A program made the position numbers and the translations under genes. Below, in pieces: positions 24,929 to 32,671 of a stretch of 64,000 nt of DNA; within the stretch, counting starts at the first letter, position 1, and each line of letters starts with the position of its first letter. The DNA is from Streptomyces solicavernae (GTDB taxonomy: Bacteria > Actinomycetota > Actinomycetes > Streptomycetales > Streptomycetaceae), in NCBI RefSeq assembly GCF_029968095.1, contig NZ_JASCIR010000003.1, forward strand, positions 1-64,000, in the 5' to 3' direction. The notes below the pieces were generated by a model. It saw only the letters and a list, made by a program, of their open reading frames with translations. It did no database searches and had not been told where the DNA came from.

Positions 24929-25606
24929 GTGCCTTCCCTGTTGCTGATCGAAGACGACGACGCCATCCGCACGGCCCTTGAGCTGTCGCTGACGCGCCAG
25001 GGGCATCGTGTGTCCACCGCCGCCACGGGCGAGGACGGTCTGAAGCTGCTGCGCGAACAGCGCCCGGACCTGATCGTTCTTGACGTCATGCTGCCCGGCA
25101 TCGACGGGTTCGAGGTGTGCCGCCGCATCCGGCGCACCGACCAGTTGCCGATCATCCTGCTCACCGCGCGCAGCGACGACATCGACGTGGTGGTCGGCCT
25201 GGAGTCCGGCGCCGACGACTACGTGGTCAAGCCCGTGCAGGGCCGCGTACTCGACGCCCGGATCCGGGCCGTCCTGCGCCGCGGCGAACGCGAGGCCAAC
25301 GACGCGGCGGCCTTCGGTTCGCTCGTCATCGACCGCTCCGCGATGACGGTCACCAAGGACGGCGAGGACCTGCAGCTCACTCCGACCGAGCTGCGCCTGC
25401 TGCTCGAACTCAGCCGCAGGCCCGGCCAGGCCCTCTCCCGCCAGCAGCTCCTGCGCCTGGTGTGGGAGCACGACTACCTCGGCGACTCCCGCCTGGTGGA
25501 CGCCTGCGTGCAGCGGCTGCGCGCCAAGGTCGAGGACGTGCCGTCGTCCCCGACGCTGATCCGCACGGTCCGGGGCGTCGGCTACCGCTTGGACACGCCT
25601 CAGTGA
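24929..25606 (+). CDS. afsQ1: Two-component response regulator AfsQ1
   Basis: This 225-residue OmpR/PhoB-type regulator has a receiver domain with the acidic pocket EDDD, the phospho-acceptor Asp52 in LIVLDVMLPG and the Lys in DDYVVKPVQ. The C-terminal winged helix contains LTPTELRLLLELSRRPGQALSRQQLL and LIRTVRGVGYRL. With GTG at 24929 the length (225) and the Asp52 position equal those I recall for S. coelicolor AfsQ1; ATG at 24920 would add three residues. It is coupled to afsQ2 by a GTGA overlap. In Streptomyces AfsQ1 links nutrient stress, mainly nitrogen/glutamate, to antibiotic production. Confidence 0.95.
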   Translation: MPSLLLIEDDDAIRTALELSLTRQGHRVSTAATGEDGLKLLREQRPDLIVLDVMLPGIDGFEVCRRIRRTDQLPIILLTARSDDIDVVVGLESGADDYVVKPVQGRVLDARIRAVLRRGEREANDAAAFGSLVIDRSAMTVTKDGEDLQLTPTELRLLLELSRRPGQALSRQQLLRLVWEHDYLGDSRLVDACVQRLRAKVEDVPSSPTLIRTVRGVGYRLDTPQ

Positions 25607-27135
25607 CAGCTCCCCGCAAGACCTGGAGCCGCCGGTTCCTCACCAGCCTCCGCCTCACCAGCCTGCGGCTGCGCCTCGTCCTCGTGTTCGCGCTGATCGC
25701 GCTGATCGCGGCCGTCTCCGCGTCCGGCATCGCGTACTGGCTCAACCGCGAGGCCGTGCTCACGCGTACGCAGGACGCCGCGCTCGGCGACTTCAAGGAG
25801 GCCATGCAGGACCGCGTGGCCGCCCTGCCGCGCCGGCCCACGCAGGACGAACTCGACCGCGCGGCACGGAACATGGCCCACGGCAGCCAGGGGTACAGCG
25901 TCGTCCTGATCGGCGAGGACCCCGACGGCCGGACCGTCGTCGGCACCTCCGAGCTGGACGCCTTCACCCTCGACGACGTACCGGACGCGCTGCGCAAGGC
26001 CGTCCGGCAGCCCACGACGGCGAAGTCCGGCGAGAAAACGTACCGCCTGTTCTGGCAGCGCGAGGTGGAGGGCGGAACCCCGTATCTCGTGGGCGGTACG
26101 CGGGTGATGGGCGGCGGGCCCACCGGGTACATGCTCAAGTCCCTCGCGCCGGAGGCGAAGGACCTCAACTCCCTCGCCTGGTCCCTCGGGATCGCCACCG
26201 CGCTCGCCCTGATCGGCGCCGCGCTGCTCGCGCAGGCCGCCGCGACCACCGTGCTCAAGCCCGTGCACCGGCTCGGCGTCGCCGCCCGCCGCCTCGGCGA
26301 GGGCAAACTCGACACCCGCCTCAGGGTCTCCGGCACCGACGAACTCGCCGAGCTGTCCCGGACGTTCAACTCCACGGCCGCGTCCCTGGAGAAGAAGGTC
26401 GCCGACATGAGCGCCCGCGAGGAGTCCAGCCGCCGCTTCGTCGCCGACATGTCGCACGAGCTGCGCACCCCGCTCACCGCGATCACCGCCGTCACCGAGG
26501 TGCTCGAAGAGGAGGAGGACAGCCTCGACCCGATGATCGCCCCGGCCGTACGCCTGGTGGTCAGCGAGACCCGGCGCCTCAACGACCTCGTCGAGAACCT
26601 GATGGAGGTCACCCGCTTCGACGCCGGCACCGCCCGCCTCGTCCTCGACGACGTGGACATCGCCGACCAGATCACCGCCTGCATCGACGCCCGCGCCTGG
26701 CTGGACGCCGTCGACCTGGACGCCGAGCGCGGCATCACCGCCCGCCTCGACCCGCGCCGCCTCGACGTGATCCTCGCCAACCTGATCGGCAACGCCCTGA
26801 AGCACGGCGGCTCCCCGGTCCGCGTGTCCGTGCGCGAGGAGGGCGAGGACCTGCTGATCTCCGTACGCGACCACGGGCCCGGCATCCCGGAAGAGGTCCT
26901 TCCGCATGTCTTCGACCGCTTCTACAAGGCCAGCGCGTCCCGGCCGCGCTCCGAGGGCAGCGGCCTCGGCCTCTCCATCGCCCTGGAGAACGCCCACATC
27001 CACGGCGGCGAGATCACGGCCGCCAACTCCCCGGCCGGCGGCGCGGTGTTCACCCTCCGCCTGCCGAACGGCGAGAGCACCGGCAACGGGGACGGCGGCA
27101 GCACGGAACAGCAGGCGAAGAAGGCGGAACGATGA
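25603..27135 (+). CDS. afsQ2: Sensor histidine kinase AfsQ2
   Basis: This is a 510-residue membrane kinase. Transmembrane segment 1 lies at about residues 20-45 (LRLVLVFALIALIAAVSASGI) and segment 2 at about 185-210 (LGIATALALIGAALLAQAA), flanking an extracytoplasmic sensor loop of about 140 residues. A HAMP linker (PVHRLGVAARRLGEGKL) leads to the H-box MSHELRTPL, N-box LIGNALKHGG, G1 DHGPGIPEE and G2 GSGLGLSIALE. It starts with GTG inside the afsQ1 stop and its end overlaps the lipoprotein gene (ATGA), so the three form one operon. It should phosphorylate AfsQ1. Confidence 0.95.
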   Translation: MTAPRKTWSRRFLTSLRLTSLRLRLVLVFALIALIAAVSASGIAYWLNREAVLTRTQDAALGDFKEAMQDRVAALPRRPTQDELDRAARNMAHGSQGYSVVLIGEDPDGRTVVGTSELDAFTLDDVPDALRKAVRQPTTAKSGEKTYRLFWQREVEGGTPYLVGGTRVMGGGPTGYMLKSLAPEAKDLNSLAWSLGIATALALIGAALLAQAAATTVLKPVHRLGVAARRLGEGKLDTRLRVSGTDELAELSRTFNSTAASLEKKVADMSAREESSRRFVADMSHELRTPLTAITAVTEVLEEEEDSLDPMIAPAVRLVVSETRRLNDLVENLMEVTRFDAGTARLVLDDVDIADQITACIDARAWLDAVDLDAERGITARLDPRRLDVILANLIGNALKHGGSPVRVSVREEGEDLLISVRDHGPGIPEEVLPHVFDRFYKASASRPRSEGSGLGLSIALENAHIHGGEITAANSPAGGAVFTLRLPNGESTGNGDGGSTEQQAKKAER

Positions 27136-27761
27136 CGGCACCCACGCGCACCCGGGCACGCCTAGGGCCTGTCCGCGCCGCCCTGGCCACCCTGCTCGCC
27201 GCGGGCGCCGCGGGCTGCGGCATCCGCGCCACGGAGGTCCCGACGGACTTCGGCCCGGCTCCGTCCCGGGTGCCGTGCGTGAGCACCGCGGCCGACGTCA
27301 CCACCCGGACCGGGACCGGCACCCTGCCGGAGGAGATCTTCCTCGTCTGCGGCTCGCAGCTGGTACGCGTGGACCGCGCCGTACGCATCTCCGCCACCGA
27401 CGCCGAGGACCCGGTCAAGGTCGCCCAGGCCCTGCTCGCCGAACTCCGCGAGCCGCTCACCGAGGCCGAGGAGCAGGCCGGGTTCACCTCGGACGTCAAG
27501 GGCGACCCGAAGATCAGCGGCCCGCGCGGCGACGACCCGCCGAAGGCGCTGCGGATCAGCACGCCGCCGGAGCGGATGTCCCCGTACGAGCTGGCGCAGA
27601 TCGTCTGCACCTTCGCGCAGAGCGTGGCCGCGGAGCGGGACGATTCGGTCCTGCTCGGTGGGACCGGGCAGGACTCCCCGCTCCGGCGGTACGAGTGCAC
27701 GGACGAGCTCAGGTCCCGCCCGGGCACGGTGCCCGCCCCGGCGGAGACGGTCACTCCGTAA
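27132..27761 (+). CDS. AfsQ-operon lipoprotein
   Basis: This is a 209-residue exported lipoprotein. The signal peptide LGPVRAALATLLAAGAAGC ends in a lipobox (AAGC), with a twin-arginine-free basic N-terminus. The mature chain has FLVCGSQLVRVDR, VAQALLAELREPLTEAE and a Cys-containing QIVCTFAQS, reminiscent of GerMN-like envelope lipoproteins. It overlaps afsQ2 by four bases. In S. coelicolor the equivalent gene (SCO4905) belongs to the afsQ operon and may help the kinase sense an envelope signal; this is inferred from position. Confidence 0.85.
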   Translation: MTAPTRTRARLGPVRAALATLLAAGAAGCGIRATEVPTDFGPAPSRVPCVSTAADVTTRTGTGTLPEEIFLVCGSQLVRVDRAVRISATDAEDPVKVAQALLAELREPLTEAEEQAGFTSDVKGDPKISGPRGDDPPKALRISTPPERMSPYELAQIVCTFAQSVAAERDDSVLLGGTGQDSPLRRYECTDELRSRPGTVPAPAETVTP

Positions 27762-27769
27762 GGGGCGGC

Positions 27770-27897
27770 CCGAAGGGGCACGGGGAACTGCGCGAGCAAC
27801 CCGCGACCTGCCGCAGTCGCAACTGCGTGGTGCATGTGCAGACGCGTCTGCGGCTCTTCGGTGGCTGATCGCGCAGTTCCCCGCGCCCCTGGGGAGG
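27770..27897. repeat. Dispersed Streptomyces-type inverted repeat, copy 2
   Basis: The arms GGGGAACTGCGCGA (from 27782) and TCGCGCAGTTCCCC (27869-27882) have the same arms and CGCGCCCCT tail as the copy at 251-369. It lies between the lipoprotein and VanZ genes and probably ends the afsQ transcript or is inert. Confidence 0.75.
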
Positions 27898-27947
27898 GCC
27901 CGACGGGGCACTCCGCGGGACGGGGGCGGCCCGACGCGGGAACCGTG

Positions 27948-28514
27948 GTGACGGGAAGGCGCGTCTTGGGGTGCGTGCAGTGTCAAGGCCAAAGCGGCAG
28001 CCCGCCTCTCCGCGTGGCGGGAGCCGTCCTCCTCCTCGCGCATCTCCTGTCCGTCGCCTGGGTGACGCTGCGTCCCCTGGACGTGCCCTGGGTGAGCGCG
28101 CCCAACCTGCAGCCGATGGCCGGGGTCAGAGCGGATCTGGCGCTCGCCCCGGCCGAGGCGGCGCGCCGGATCGGCGAGCACGTGCTGCTCCTGGCCCCGC
28201 TCGGGGTGCTGCTCCCGCTGGTCGGCGGGCGCCTGTACGTCTCCCCGCTGGCGTCCCTGGCCCGTACCGTCGCCGTGGGCGTGCTGCTCTCCCTGGCGAT
28301 CGAGCTGCTGCAGACCGGGGTGCCGGGTCAGGTCGTCGACGTCGACTCGCTGTGGCTCAACCCGCTCGGGGTGGCCCTGGCGCACCTGGCCGTCGTCCCC
28401 GCGGCCCGCGCCCGGCTGCGCAGGCGGTCCCGGGGACCCGTGCGGGACCGCCCCAGGGATGAGGGGCCTCAGGGTTCGACCCCGACGATTCCCAGGGTCG
28501 GGATCGCCCCGTAG
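27948..28514 (+). CDS. VanZ-family membrane protein
   Basis: This 188-residue protein has four hydrophobic segments: VAGAVLLLAHLLSVAWVTL, IGEHVLLLAPLGVLLPLVG, SLARTVAVGVLLSLAIELLQ and LNPLGVALAHLAVVPAA. The VanZ pattern N-LQPMAGV .. LLLAPLGVLLP .. ELLQTGVPGQVVDVDSLWLNPLG is clear, including the Glu and Asp of the conserved ELxQ / D.DDxxxN-like region. VanZ proteins are linked with low-level glycopeptide resistance in some species; the function is unknown here. GTG at 27948 was chosen because the longer frame runs back into the dispersed repeat. Confidence 0.8.
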   Translation: MTGRRVLGCVQCQGQSGSPPLRVAGAVLLLAHLLSVAWVTLRPLDVPWVSAPNLQPMAGVRADLALAPAEAARRIGEHVLLLAPLGVLLPLVGGRLYVSPLASLARTVAVGVLLSLAIELLQTGVPGQVVDVDSLWLNPLGVALAHLAVVPAARARLRRRSRGPVRDRPRDEGPQGSTPTIPRVGIAP

Positions 28515-28613
28515 CCCGACGCTTTGCACCGCTTCGCGGACGTACCGTCGAAGACACCCGGGAGGCACCCCGGGAGACACCCTGACGATGTCCTCGTACG
28601 CGAAGGAGCCACC

Positions 28614-28823
28614 ATGACCGCCCTTGTTCGCCCCAGGAACGGACGGATGATCGGCGGAGTGTGCGCAGCGCTGGCCCAGCGCTTCGGCACCTCCGCGACG
28701 ACGATGCGCGTGATCTTCGTGGTCTCGTGCCTGCTGCCCGGACCGCAGTTCCTGATCTACCTCGCGCTGTGGCTGCTGCTGCCCTCGGAGAAGAAGGCCG
28801 GACCCGCCTCGCCCGCCTGGTAG
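28614..28823 (+). CDS. PspC-domain membrane protein
   Basis: This 69-residue protein is a single PspC domain: LVRPRNGRMIGGVCAALAQRFGTS, then a hydrophobic stretch TTMRVIFVVSCLLPGPQFLIYLALWLLLPSE. PspC proteins act in envelope-stress responses in other bacteria. The ATG at 28614 has an excellent Shine-Dalgarno (GAAGGAG, 6-nt spacing). Confidence 0.9.
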   Translation: MTALVRPRNGRMIGGVCAALAQRFGTSATTMRVIFVVSCLLPGPQFLIYLALWLLLPSEKKAGPASPAW

Positions 28824-28899
28824 CCGTACGCACGCGGGCCCGTACGCACGCGGGCCCGTACGCACCCGGGCCCGTACGCACCCGGCCCGTACGCACACA
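28824..28899. repeat. 16-bp tandem repeat after pspC
   Basis: CGTACGCACGCGGGCC and variants occur about five times in a row, directly after the PspC stop. Each unit holds the palindromic GGGCCCGTACG. It is a candidate minisatellite for strain differences. Confidence 0.7.
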
Positions 28900-28901
28900 A
28901 C

Positions 28902-28945
28902 AGCGGCGGGGTGCGCGCTCCCGGAGGAGTGCGCACCCCGCCGCT
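28902..28945. terminator. Hairpin between convergent pspC and secreted-protein genes
   Basis: AGCGGCGGGGTGCGC (28902-28916) pairs perfectly with GCGCACCCCGCCGCT (28931-28945). A 14-nt loop separates the arms. Confidence 0.8.
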
Positions 28946-28990
28946 CGTCGTCGCCCGCGCCGGGAAGGGGGCCGGTGCGGACCGGCGGGA

Positions 28991-29320
28991 TCAGCCGCCG
29001 AGGGGCAGGCCCTGGCCGACGGGCAGGCCGCCGATCAGGCCGGAGACCGGGTCGCCGCCCTCGCCGCCGGCCGGGGCGGCCTGCGACGCGGCGGTCAGAC
29101 CGCCCGCGACGGCCTCCTGACCGGTGGCCAGGTGCTCACCGGCGCCACCGGGGAGCGCCGAGGCGACGTTCTCGACGGGCAGGGTGGAGGCCACGTTGCC
29201 GACGGTCCCGGCGGCGTCGGTCAGGCCCGGGACCACGGCCGACGCGCTGCCGGCACCGGCAGCGGCGAAAGCGGCACCGAGAGCGGCGACACCGAGGGTC
29301 TTGGCGGCAGAGTGCTTCAT
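28991..29320 (-). CDS. Small secreted protein of unknown function
   Basis: This 109-residue protein has a Sec-type signal peptide (MKHSAAKTLGVAALGAAFAAAG, cleavage near GSASA-VV). The mature part, Ala/Gly/Pro-rich, has LTDAAGTVGNVASTLPVEN and ends GLIGGLPVGQGLPLGG. It resembles the product of 22435-22863 and other small abundant secreted proteins of Streptomyces. The ATG at 29320 starts the signal peptide; upstream codons of the open frame are unlikely to be used. No function is known. Confidence 0.82.
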   Translation of the reverse strand: MKHSAAKTLGVAALGAAFAAAGAGSASAVVPGLTDAAGTVGNVASTLPVENVASALPGGAGEHLATGQEAVAGGLTAASQAAPAGGEGGDPVSGLIGGLPVGQGLPLGG

Positions 29321-29411
29321 GGTGAATACGTCCTTGTGAAGGGGACTTGCTGAGCGGTCTCGCAAGCTATCCACGGGCCGTACGCGCCAGCAAACACCGA
29401 AACGCCTCGAA

Positions 29412-29442
29412 AAAGGGCCGGGAACACATGTCCCGGCCCTTT
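29412..29442 (-). terminator. Rho-independent terminator of add
   Basis: AAAGGGCCGGGA (29412-29423) pairs with TCCCGGCCCTTT (29431-29442). On the minus strand the stem is followed by a short T run, a classic intrinsic terminator 22 bp after the add stop. Confidence 0.88.
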
Positions 29443-29464
29443 CGATTCACCTCAATCAGCCCAC

Positions 29465-30610
29465 TCAGTCGACAGAACCGCTGGTCGAAGCGGTCTGCTG
29501 GAACAGCCACTCGGATTTCAACTCGGCGTATCCCGGCTTGATCACGTCATTGATCATGGCCAGTCGTTCATCGAAAGGAATGAACGCTGATTTCATCGCA
29601 TTGACTGTGAACCACTGCATGTCGTCGAGCGTGTAACCGAAGGCGCCGACCAGGTGCTCGAACTCGCGGCTCATGCTCGTGCCGGACATCAGCCGGTTGT
29701 CGGTGTTGACCGTGGTCCGGAAGTGCAGCCGACGGAGCAGCCCGATGGGGTGATCGGCGTACGAACTGGCCGCGCCCGTCTGCAGGTTGGACGTCGGGCA
29801 CATCTCAAGCGGGATGCGCTTGTCGCGTACGTACGAGGCGAGGCGGCCGAGCTTGACCGTGCCGTCGTCGGCGATCTGGATGTCGTCGATGATGCGGACG
29901 CCGTGGCCGAGCCGGTCCGCGCCGCACCACTGCAGGGCCTGCCAGATGGACGGAAGGCCGAAGGCCTCGCCCGCGTGGATCGTGAAGTGGTTGTTCTCGC
30001 GCTTCAGGTACTCGAACGCGTCCAGGTGCCGGGTGGGCGGGAAGCCTGCCTCCGCGCCCGCGATGTCGAAGCCGACGACGCCCAAGTCCCGGTAGCGGTT
30101 GGCGAGTTCGGCGATCTCCAGGGCGCGGGCCGCGTGCCGCATCGCGGTGAGCAGGGCGCCGACGCGAATCCGGTGACCGCTGGCCTTCGCGCGCCGCTCG
30201 CCCTCGCGGAAGCCGGAGTTGACCGCCTCGACGACCTCTTCGAGGGTGAGGCCCCTCTCCAGGTGCTGCTCGGGCGCGTACCGGATCTCCGCGTAGACCA
30301 CGCCGTCCTCGGCGAGGTCCTGGGCGCACTCGGCGGCGACCCGGAACAGGGCGTCCTTGGTCTGCATGACGGCGCAGGTGTGGGCGAACGTCTCCAGGTA
30401 GCGCGGCAGCGAACCGGAGTCGGCGGCCTCGCGGAACCAGATGCCGAGCTTGTCGGCCTCGGTCTCGGGCAGTGCCTCGTACCCCACCTCTTGGGCGAGT
30501 TCGATGATCGTGCCGGGGCGCAGGCCGCCGTCGAGATGGTCGTGCAGCAGCACCTTCGGGGCCCGCCGGATCTGCTCCGGGGCCGGTGCGGGAGTGGTCT
30601 GGCTCGTCAT
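29465..30610 (-). CDS. add: Adenosine deaminase
   Basis: This 381-residue metal-dependent amidohydrolase converts (deoxy)adenosine to (deoxy)inosine, feeding PNP. Motifs seen: [13 protein letters not shown] (HxH zinc ligands), the catalytic [16 protein letters not shown] (zinc His) and [17 protein letters not shown] (Asp pair). ATG at 30610 is supported by the -10-like box TACAGT 6 nt upstream. The operator palindrome sits just before that box, and no Shine-Dalgarno is present, so a leaderless, repressible transcript is likely. Confidence 0.95.
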   Translation of the reverse strand: MTSQTTPAPAPEQIRRAPKVLLHDHLDGGLRPGTIIELAQEVGYEALPETEADKLGIWFREAADSGSLPRYLETFAHTCAVMQTKDALFRVAAECAQDLAEDGVVYAEIRYAPEQHLERGLTLEEVVEAVNSGFREGERRAKASGHRIRVGALLTAMRHAARALEIAELANRYRDLGVVGFDIAGAEAGFPPTRHLDAFEYLKRENNHFTIHAGEAFGLPSIWQALQWCGADRLGHGVRIIDDIQIADDGTVKLGRLASYVRDKRIPLEMCPTSNLQTGAASSYADHPIGLLRRLHFRTTVNTDNRLMSGTSMSREFEHLVGAFGYTLDDMQWFTVNAMKSAFIPFDERLAMINDVIKPGYAELKSEWLFQQTASTSGSVD

Positions 30611-30624
30611 CTCGGCACTGTACC

Positions 30625-30640
30625 GCCTACGCGCGTAGAT
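30625..30640. promoter_or_regulatory. Candidate nucleoside-regulon operator and promoter of add
   Basis: CTACGCGCGTAG (30627-30638) is a perfect 12-bp palindrome. On the minus strand the -10-like TACAGT (30622-30617) follows after 4 bp, then six bases and the ATG of add. The geometry is the same as at deoC. Confidence 0.8.
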
Positions 30641-30791
30641 GTCTGCGCTTGTACCACTCTTCGATACGAACCGTGGCTCGCGCGGCACGGCAGCAGCCCG
30701 GAAACGGCCCGGCAGCGGGGGGCCGTGTCGATACGGAACAGTGACCGGTACTTGGGGTTCCGTACATCCGGGCTTCTGAGAGTGTTCTGCC

Positions 30792-31550
30792 ATGGCTCAG
30801 CAAGCAATGCCCTTACCCGGCACCCGACTTGGGCGTCTCATCGGCGCGGAGCGCTCCGCCGTCAGCGGTGTGGTGCTGCTGCTGCCGGGCGGCGCCGAGG
30901 TGTCCGCGCGCCGCCCCTCGCCGCTGGCCGTCAACACGGCCCGCGTGCTCGGGCGGCACCTGGTGCGGGCGGGGCGCGCGGAGGGGCTTGTCGGCCATGT
31001 CGTGCACTACGGGCGGCGCGGCTGGAACGGCACGGACGAGCTGCCGGCGCGCGCGGCCCGCTGGGCGGTGGAGGAGGTCGTACGGCGCTACGGCGACGTA
31101 CCGGTGTGCCTCGCCGGCCTCGACATGGGCGGCCGCGCGGCGCTGCACGCCGCGGACCATCCGGCCGTCAACTCCGTCCTTGCGCTGGCCCCCTGGCTGC
31201 CGGAGGACGATGTCGCGGTGGCGCCCGAACCGGTGAAGCAGCTGAGCGGGCGGCGGGTGCTCATCGTGCACGGCACGAACGACGAGCGGACCGATCCGGA
31301 GTTGTCGTTCCGGTTCGCCGAGCGGGTGAAGAAGGCGAACCGGGACACGTGCCGGTTCGAGGTCCACTCGGACGGGCACGGGCTGCATCAGCACCGGGCC
31401 GAGGTGGCGGCGCTCGCGGCGGACTTCGTGCTCGGGGCACTCTTCGGGCGCCCCTTCTCCCGCCCGGTCACGGACGCCCTCGCGGCTCCGCCGCCGCTGG
31501 GGCTGCGCATGCCTCTGGCCTCCGGGTTCGGGCGGTCCTTGCGGGGGTAG
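30792..31550 (+). CDS. Alpha/beta hydrolase-fold protein with Asp at the nucleophile position
   Basis: This 252-residue protein has the core order of an alpha/beta hydrolase: an oxyanion-type [10 protein letters not shown], the nucleophile elbow [13 protein letters not shown], an acid loop [16 protein letters not shown] and a final His in [12 protein letters not shown]. The usual Ser of the GxSxG elbow is replaced by Asp (GLDMG), as in haloalkane dehalogenases and epoxide hydrolases, although the rest looks more like dienelactone-hydrolase-type serine enzymes. The substrate is unknown. The ATG at 30792 follows the 180-bp gap shared with the divergent add promoter. Confidence 0.82.
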   Translation: MAQQAMPLPGTRLGRLIGAERSAVSGVVLLLPGGAEVSARRPSPLAVNTARVLGRHLVRAGRAEGLVGHVVHYGRRGWNGTDELPARAARWAVEEVVRRYGDVPVCLAGLDMGGRAALHAADHPAVNSVLALAPWLPEDDVAVAPEPVKQLSGRRVLIVHGTNDERTDPELSFRFAERVKKANRDTCRFEVHSDGHGLHQHRAEVAALAADFVLGALFGRPFSRPVTDALAAPPPLGLRMPLASGFGRSLRG

Positions 31551-31552
31551 CC

Positions 31553-31613
31553 GGGGGTGCGGGGCACGCCTGTCGGGGGTGCGGGGCACGCCTGTCGGAA
31601 GTACGGGGCACGC
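31553..31613. repeat. Tandem repeat of about 22 bp between convergent genes
   Basis: GGGGGTGCGGGGCACGCCTG occurs twice, plus a third, degenerate copy (AAGTACGGGGCACGCC). It sits between the hydrolase and LysR genes. Confidence 0.7.
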
Positions 31614-31625
31614 CGCCCCCTACGC

Positions 31626-32609
31626 CTACGCCAGCAACCGCCCCCGCCGCCCCAGCAGAAACTCCCGGAACGCCGCCACCGGAGGCGGCACCGGGCGGTC
31701 CGCCAGCCAGGCCACGCCGATCTCGCGTACCGCCCGGGGCGCCGTCACCGTCAGCTCGACCACGCCCGGACGGGCGAACGCCGGCGGCGGCAGCAGGGCC
31801 ACGCCCAGGCCCGCCGCGACAAGCCCGCGCAGCGTCTCCGCCTCCTCGCCCTCGAACGCGATCCGCGGCCTGAACCCCGCCTGCGCGCACAGGTCGTCCG
31901 TGATCCGCCGCAGTCCGAAGGGCGGTTCGAGCGTCACGAACGCCTCCTCCGCCGCCTCCGCGAGCCGCACCCGCTTGCGGGCGGCGAGCCGGTGGTCCTC
32001 CGGCACGACGAGCCGCAGCCGCTGCTCGTCCAGGCGGCGCGCGACCAGGTCCGGGGCGTTGGGCACCGGCGAGGTCAGGCAGAGGTCGAGCTCGCCCGCG
32101 CGCATCCGCTCCAGCATCCACTCGCCGTACCCCTGCACCAGCGCGAACCGCACCCGCGGATGGTGCACGCGGAACTCCCGCAGCAGCCCCGGCACCGTCT
32201 CCGAGCCCATGGTGTGCAGAAAGCCGAAGGCGACCTTCCCGGCCTCCGGGTCCGCGTCCGCCCGTACCGCCTCCGCCGCCCGCTCCACCTCGCCGAGCGC
32301 CCGCTCCACCGAGGCGAGGAACGTACGGCCCGCGGGAGTGAGCGAGAGCGTACGGCCGTGGCGGGCGAACAGGTCGACGCCCAGGTCCTGTTCGAGCCTG
32401 ACCAGGGCCCGGGACAGCGTCGACTGCGGCACTCCCAGCTCGTGCGCGGCGCGCGTGACGTGCTCGGTGCGGGCCACCGCGGCGAAGTACGCGAGGCGCG
32501 GCGCGAGCACCGACGGCCAGGAGCCGGCGGCGCTCTCGACGGTCCTTGTGATGTCTTCCGGGTAACTGCTCTGCGACAGCCGCCGCCGTGATCTGCTCTC
32601 ATGCGCCAT
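31626..32609 (-). CDS. LysR-family transcriptional regulator
   Basis: This 327-residue protein has an N-terminal winged helix (LAYFAAVARTEHVTRAAHELGVPQSTLSRALVRLE) and a C-terminal periplasmic-binding-like effector domain (VAFGFLHTMGSETVPGLL, LDLCLTSPV, GLGVALLPP). It is divergent from the MFS exporter gene with a 62-bp gap, the standard layout in which a LysR protein controls the neighbouring transporter. ATG at 32609 gives a short disordered N-terminus; ATG at 32678 is less likely because it would overlap the other promoter. The ligand is unknown. Confidence 0.9.
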   Translation of the reverse strand: MAHESRSRRRLSQSSYPEDITRTVESAAGSWPSVLAPRLAYFAAVARTEHVTRAAHELGVPQSTLSRALVRLEQDLGVDLFARHGRTLSLTPAGRTFLASVERALGEVERAAEAVRADADPEAGKVAFGFLHTMGSETVPGLLREFRVHHPRVRFALVQGYGEWMLERMRAGELDLCLTSPVPNAPDLVARRLDEQRLRLVVPEDHRLAARKRVRLAEAAEEAFVTLEPPFGLRRITDDLCAQAGFRPRIAFEGEEAETLRGLVAAGLGVALLPPPAFARPGVVELTVTAPRAVREIGVAWLADRPVPPPVAAFREFLLGRRGRLLA

Positions 32610-32671
32610 GGGATTGATTCTCGCTCGTTCATGCATTGGACGCATCAGGCGTACGTCCCTACTTTTGACGT

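Noticed and set aside
24614-25471. Extension of sigQ upstream to 25471
   Set aside because: It would run through the AfsQ1 box and antisense to afsQ1; known SigQ proteins begin at MNTLHG.
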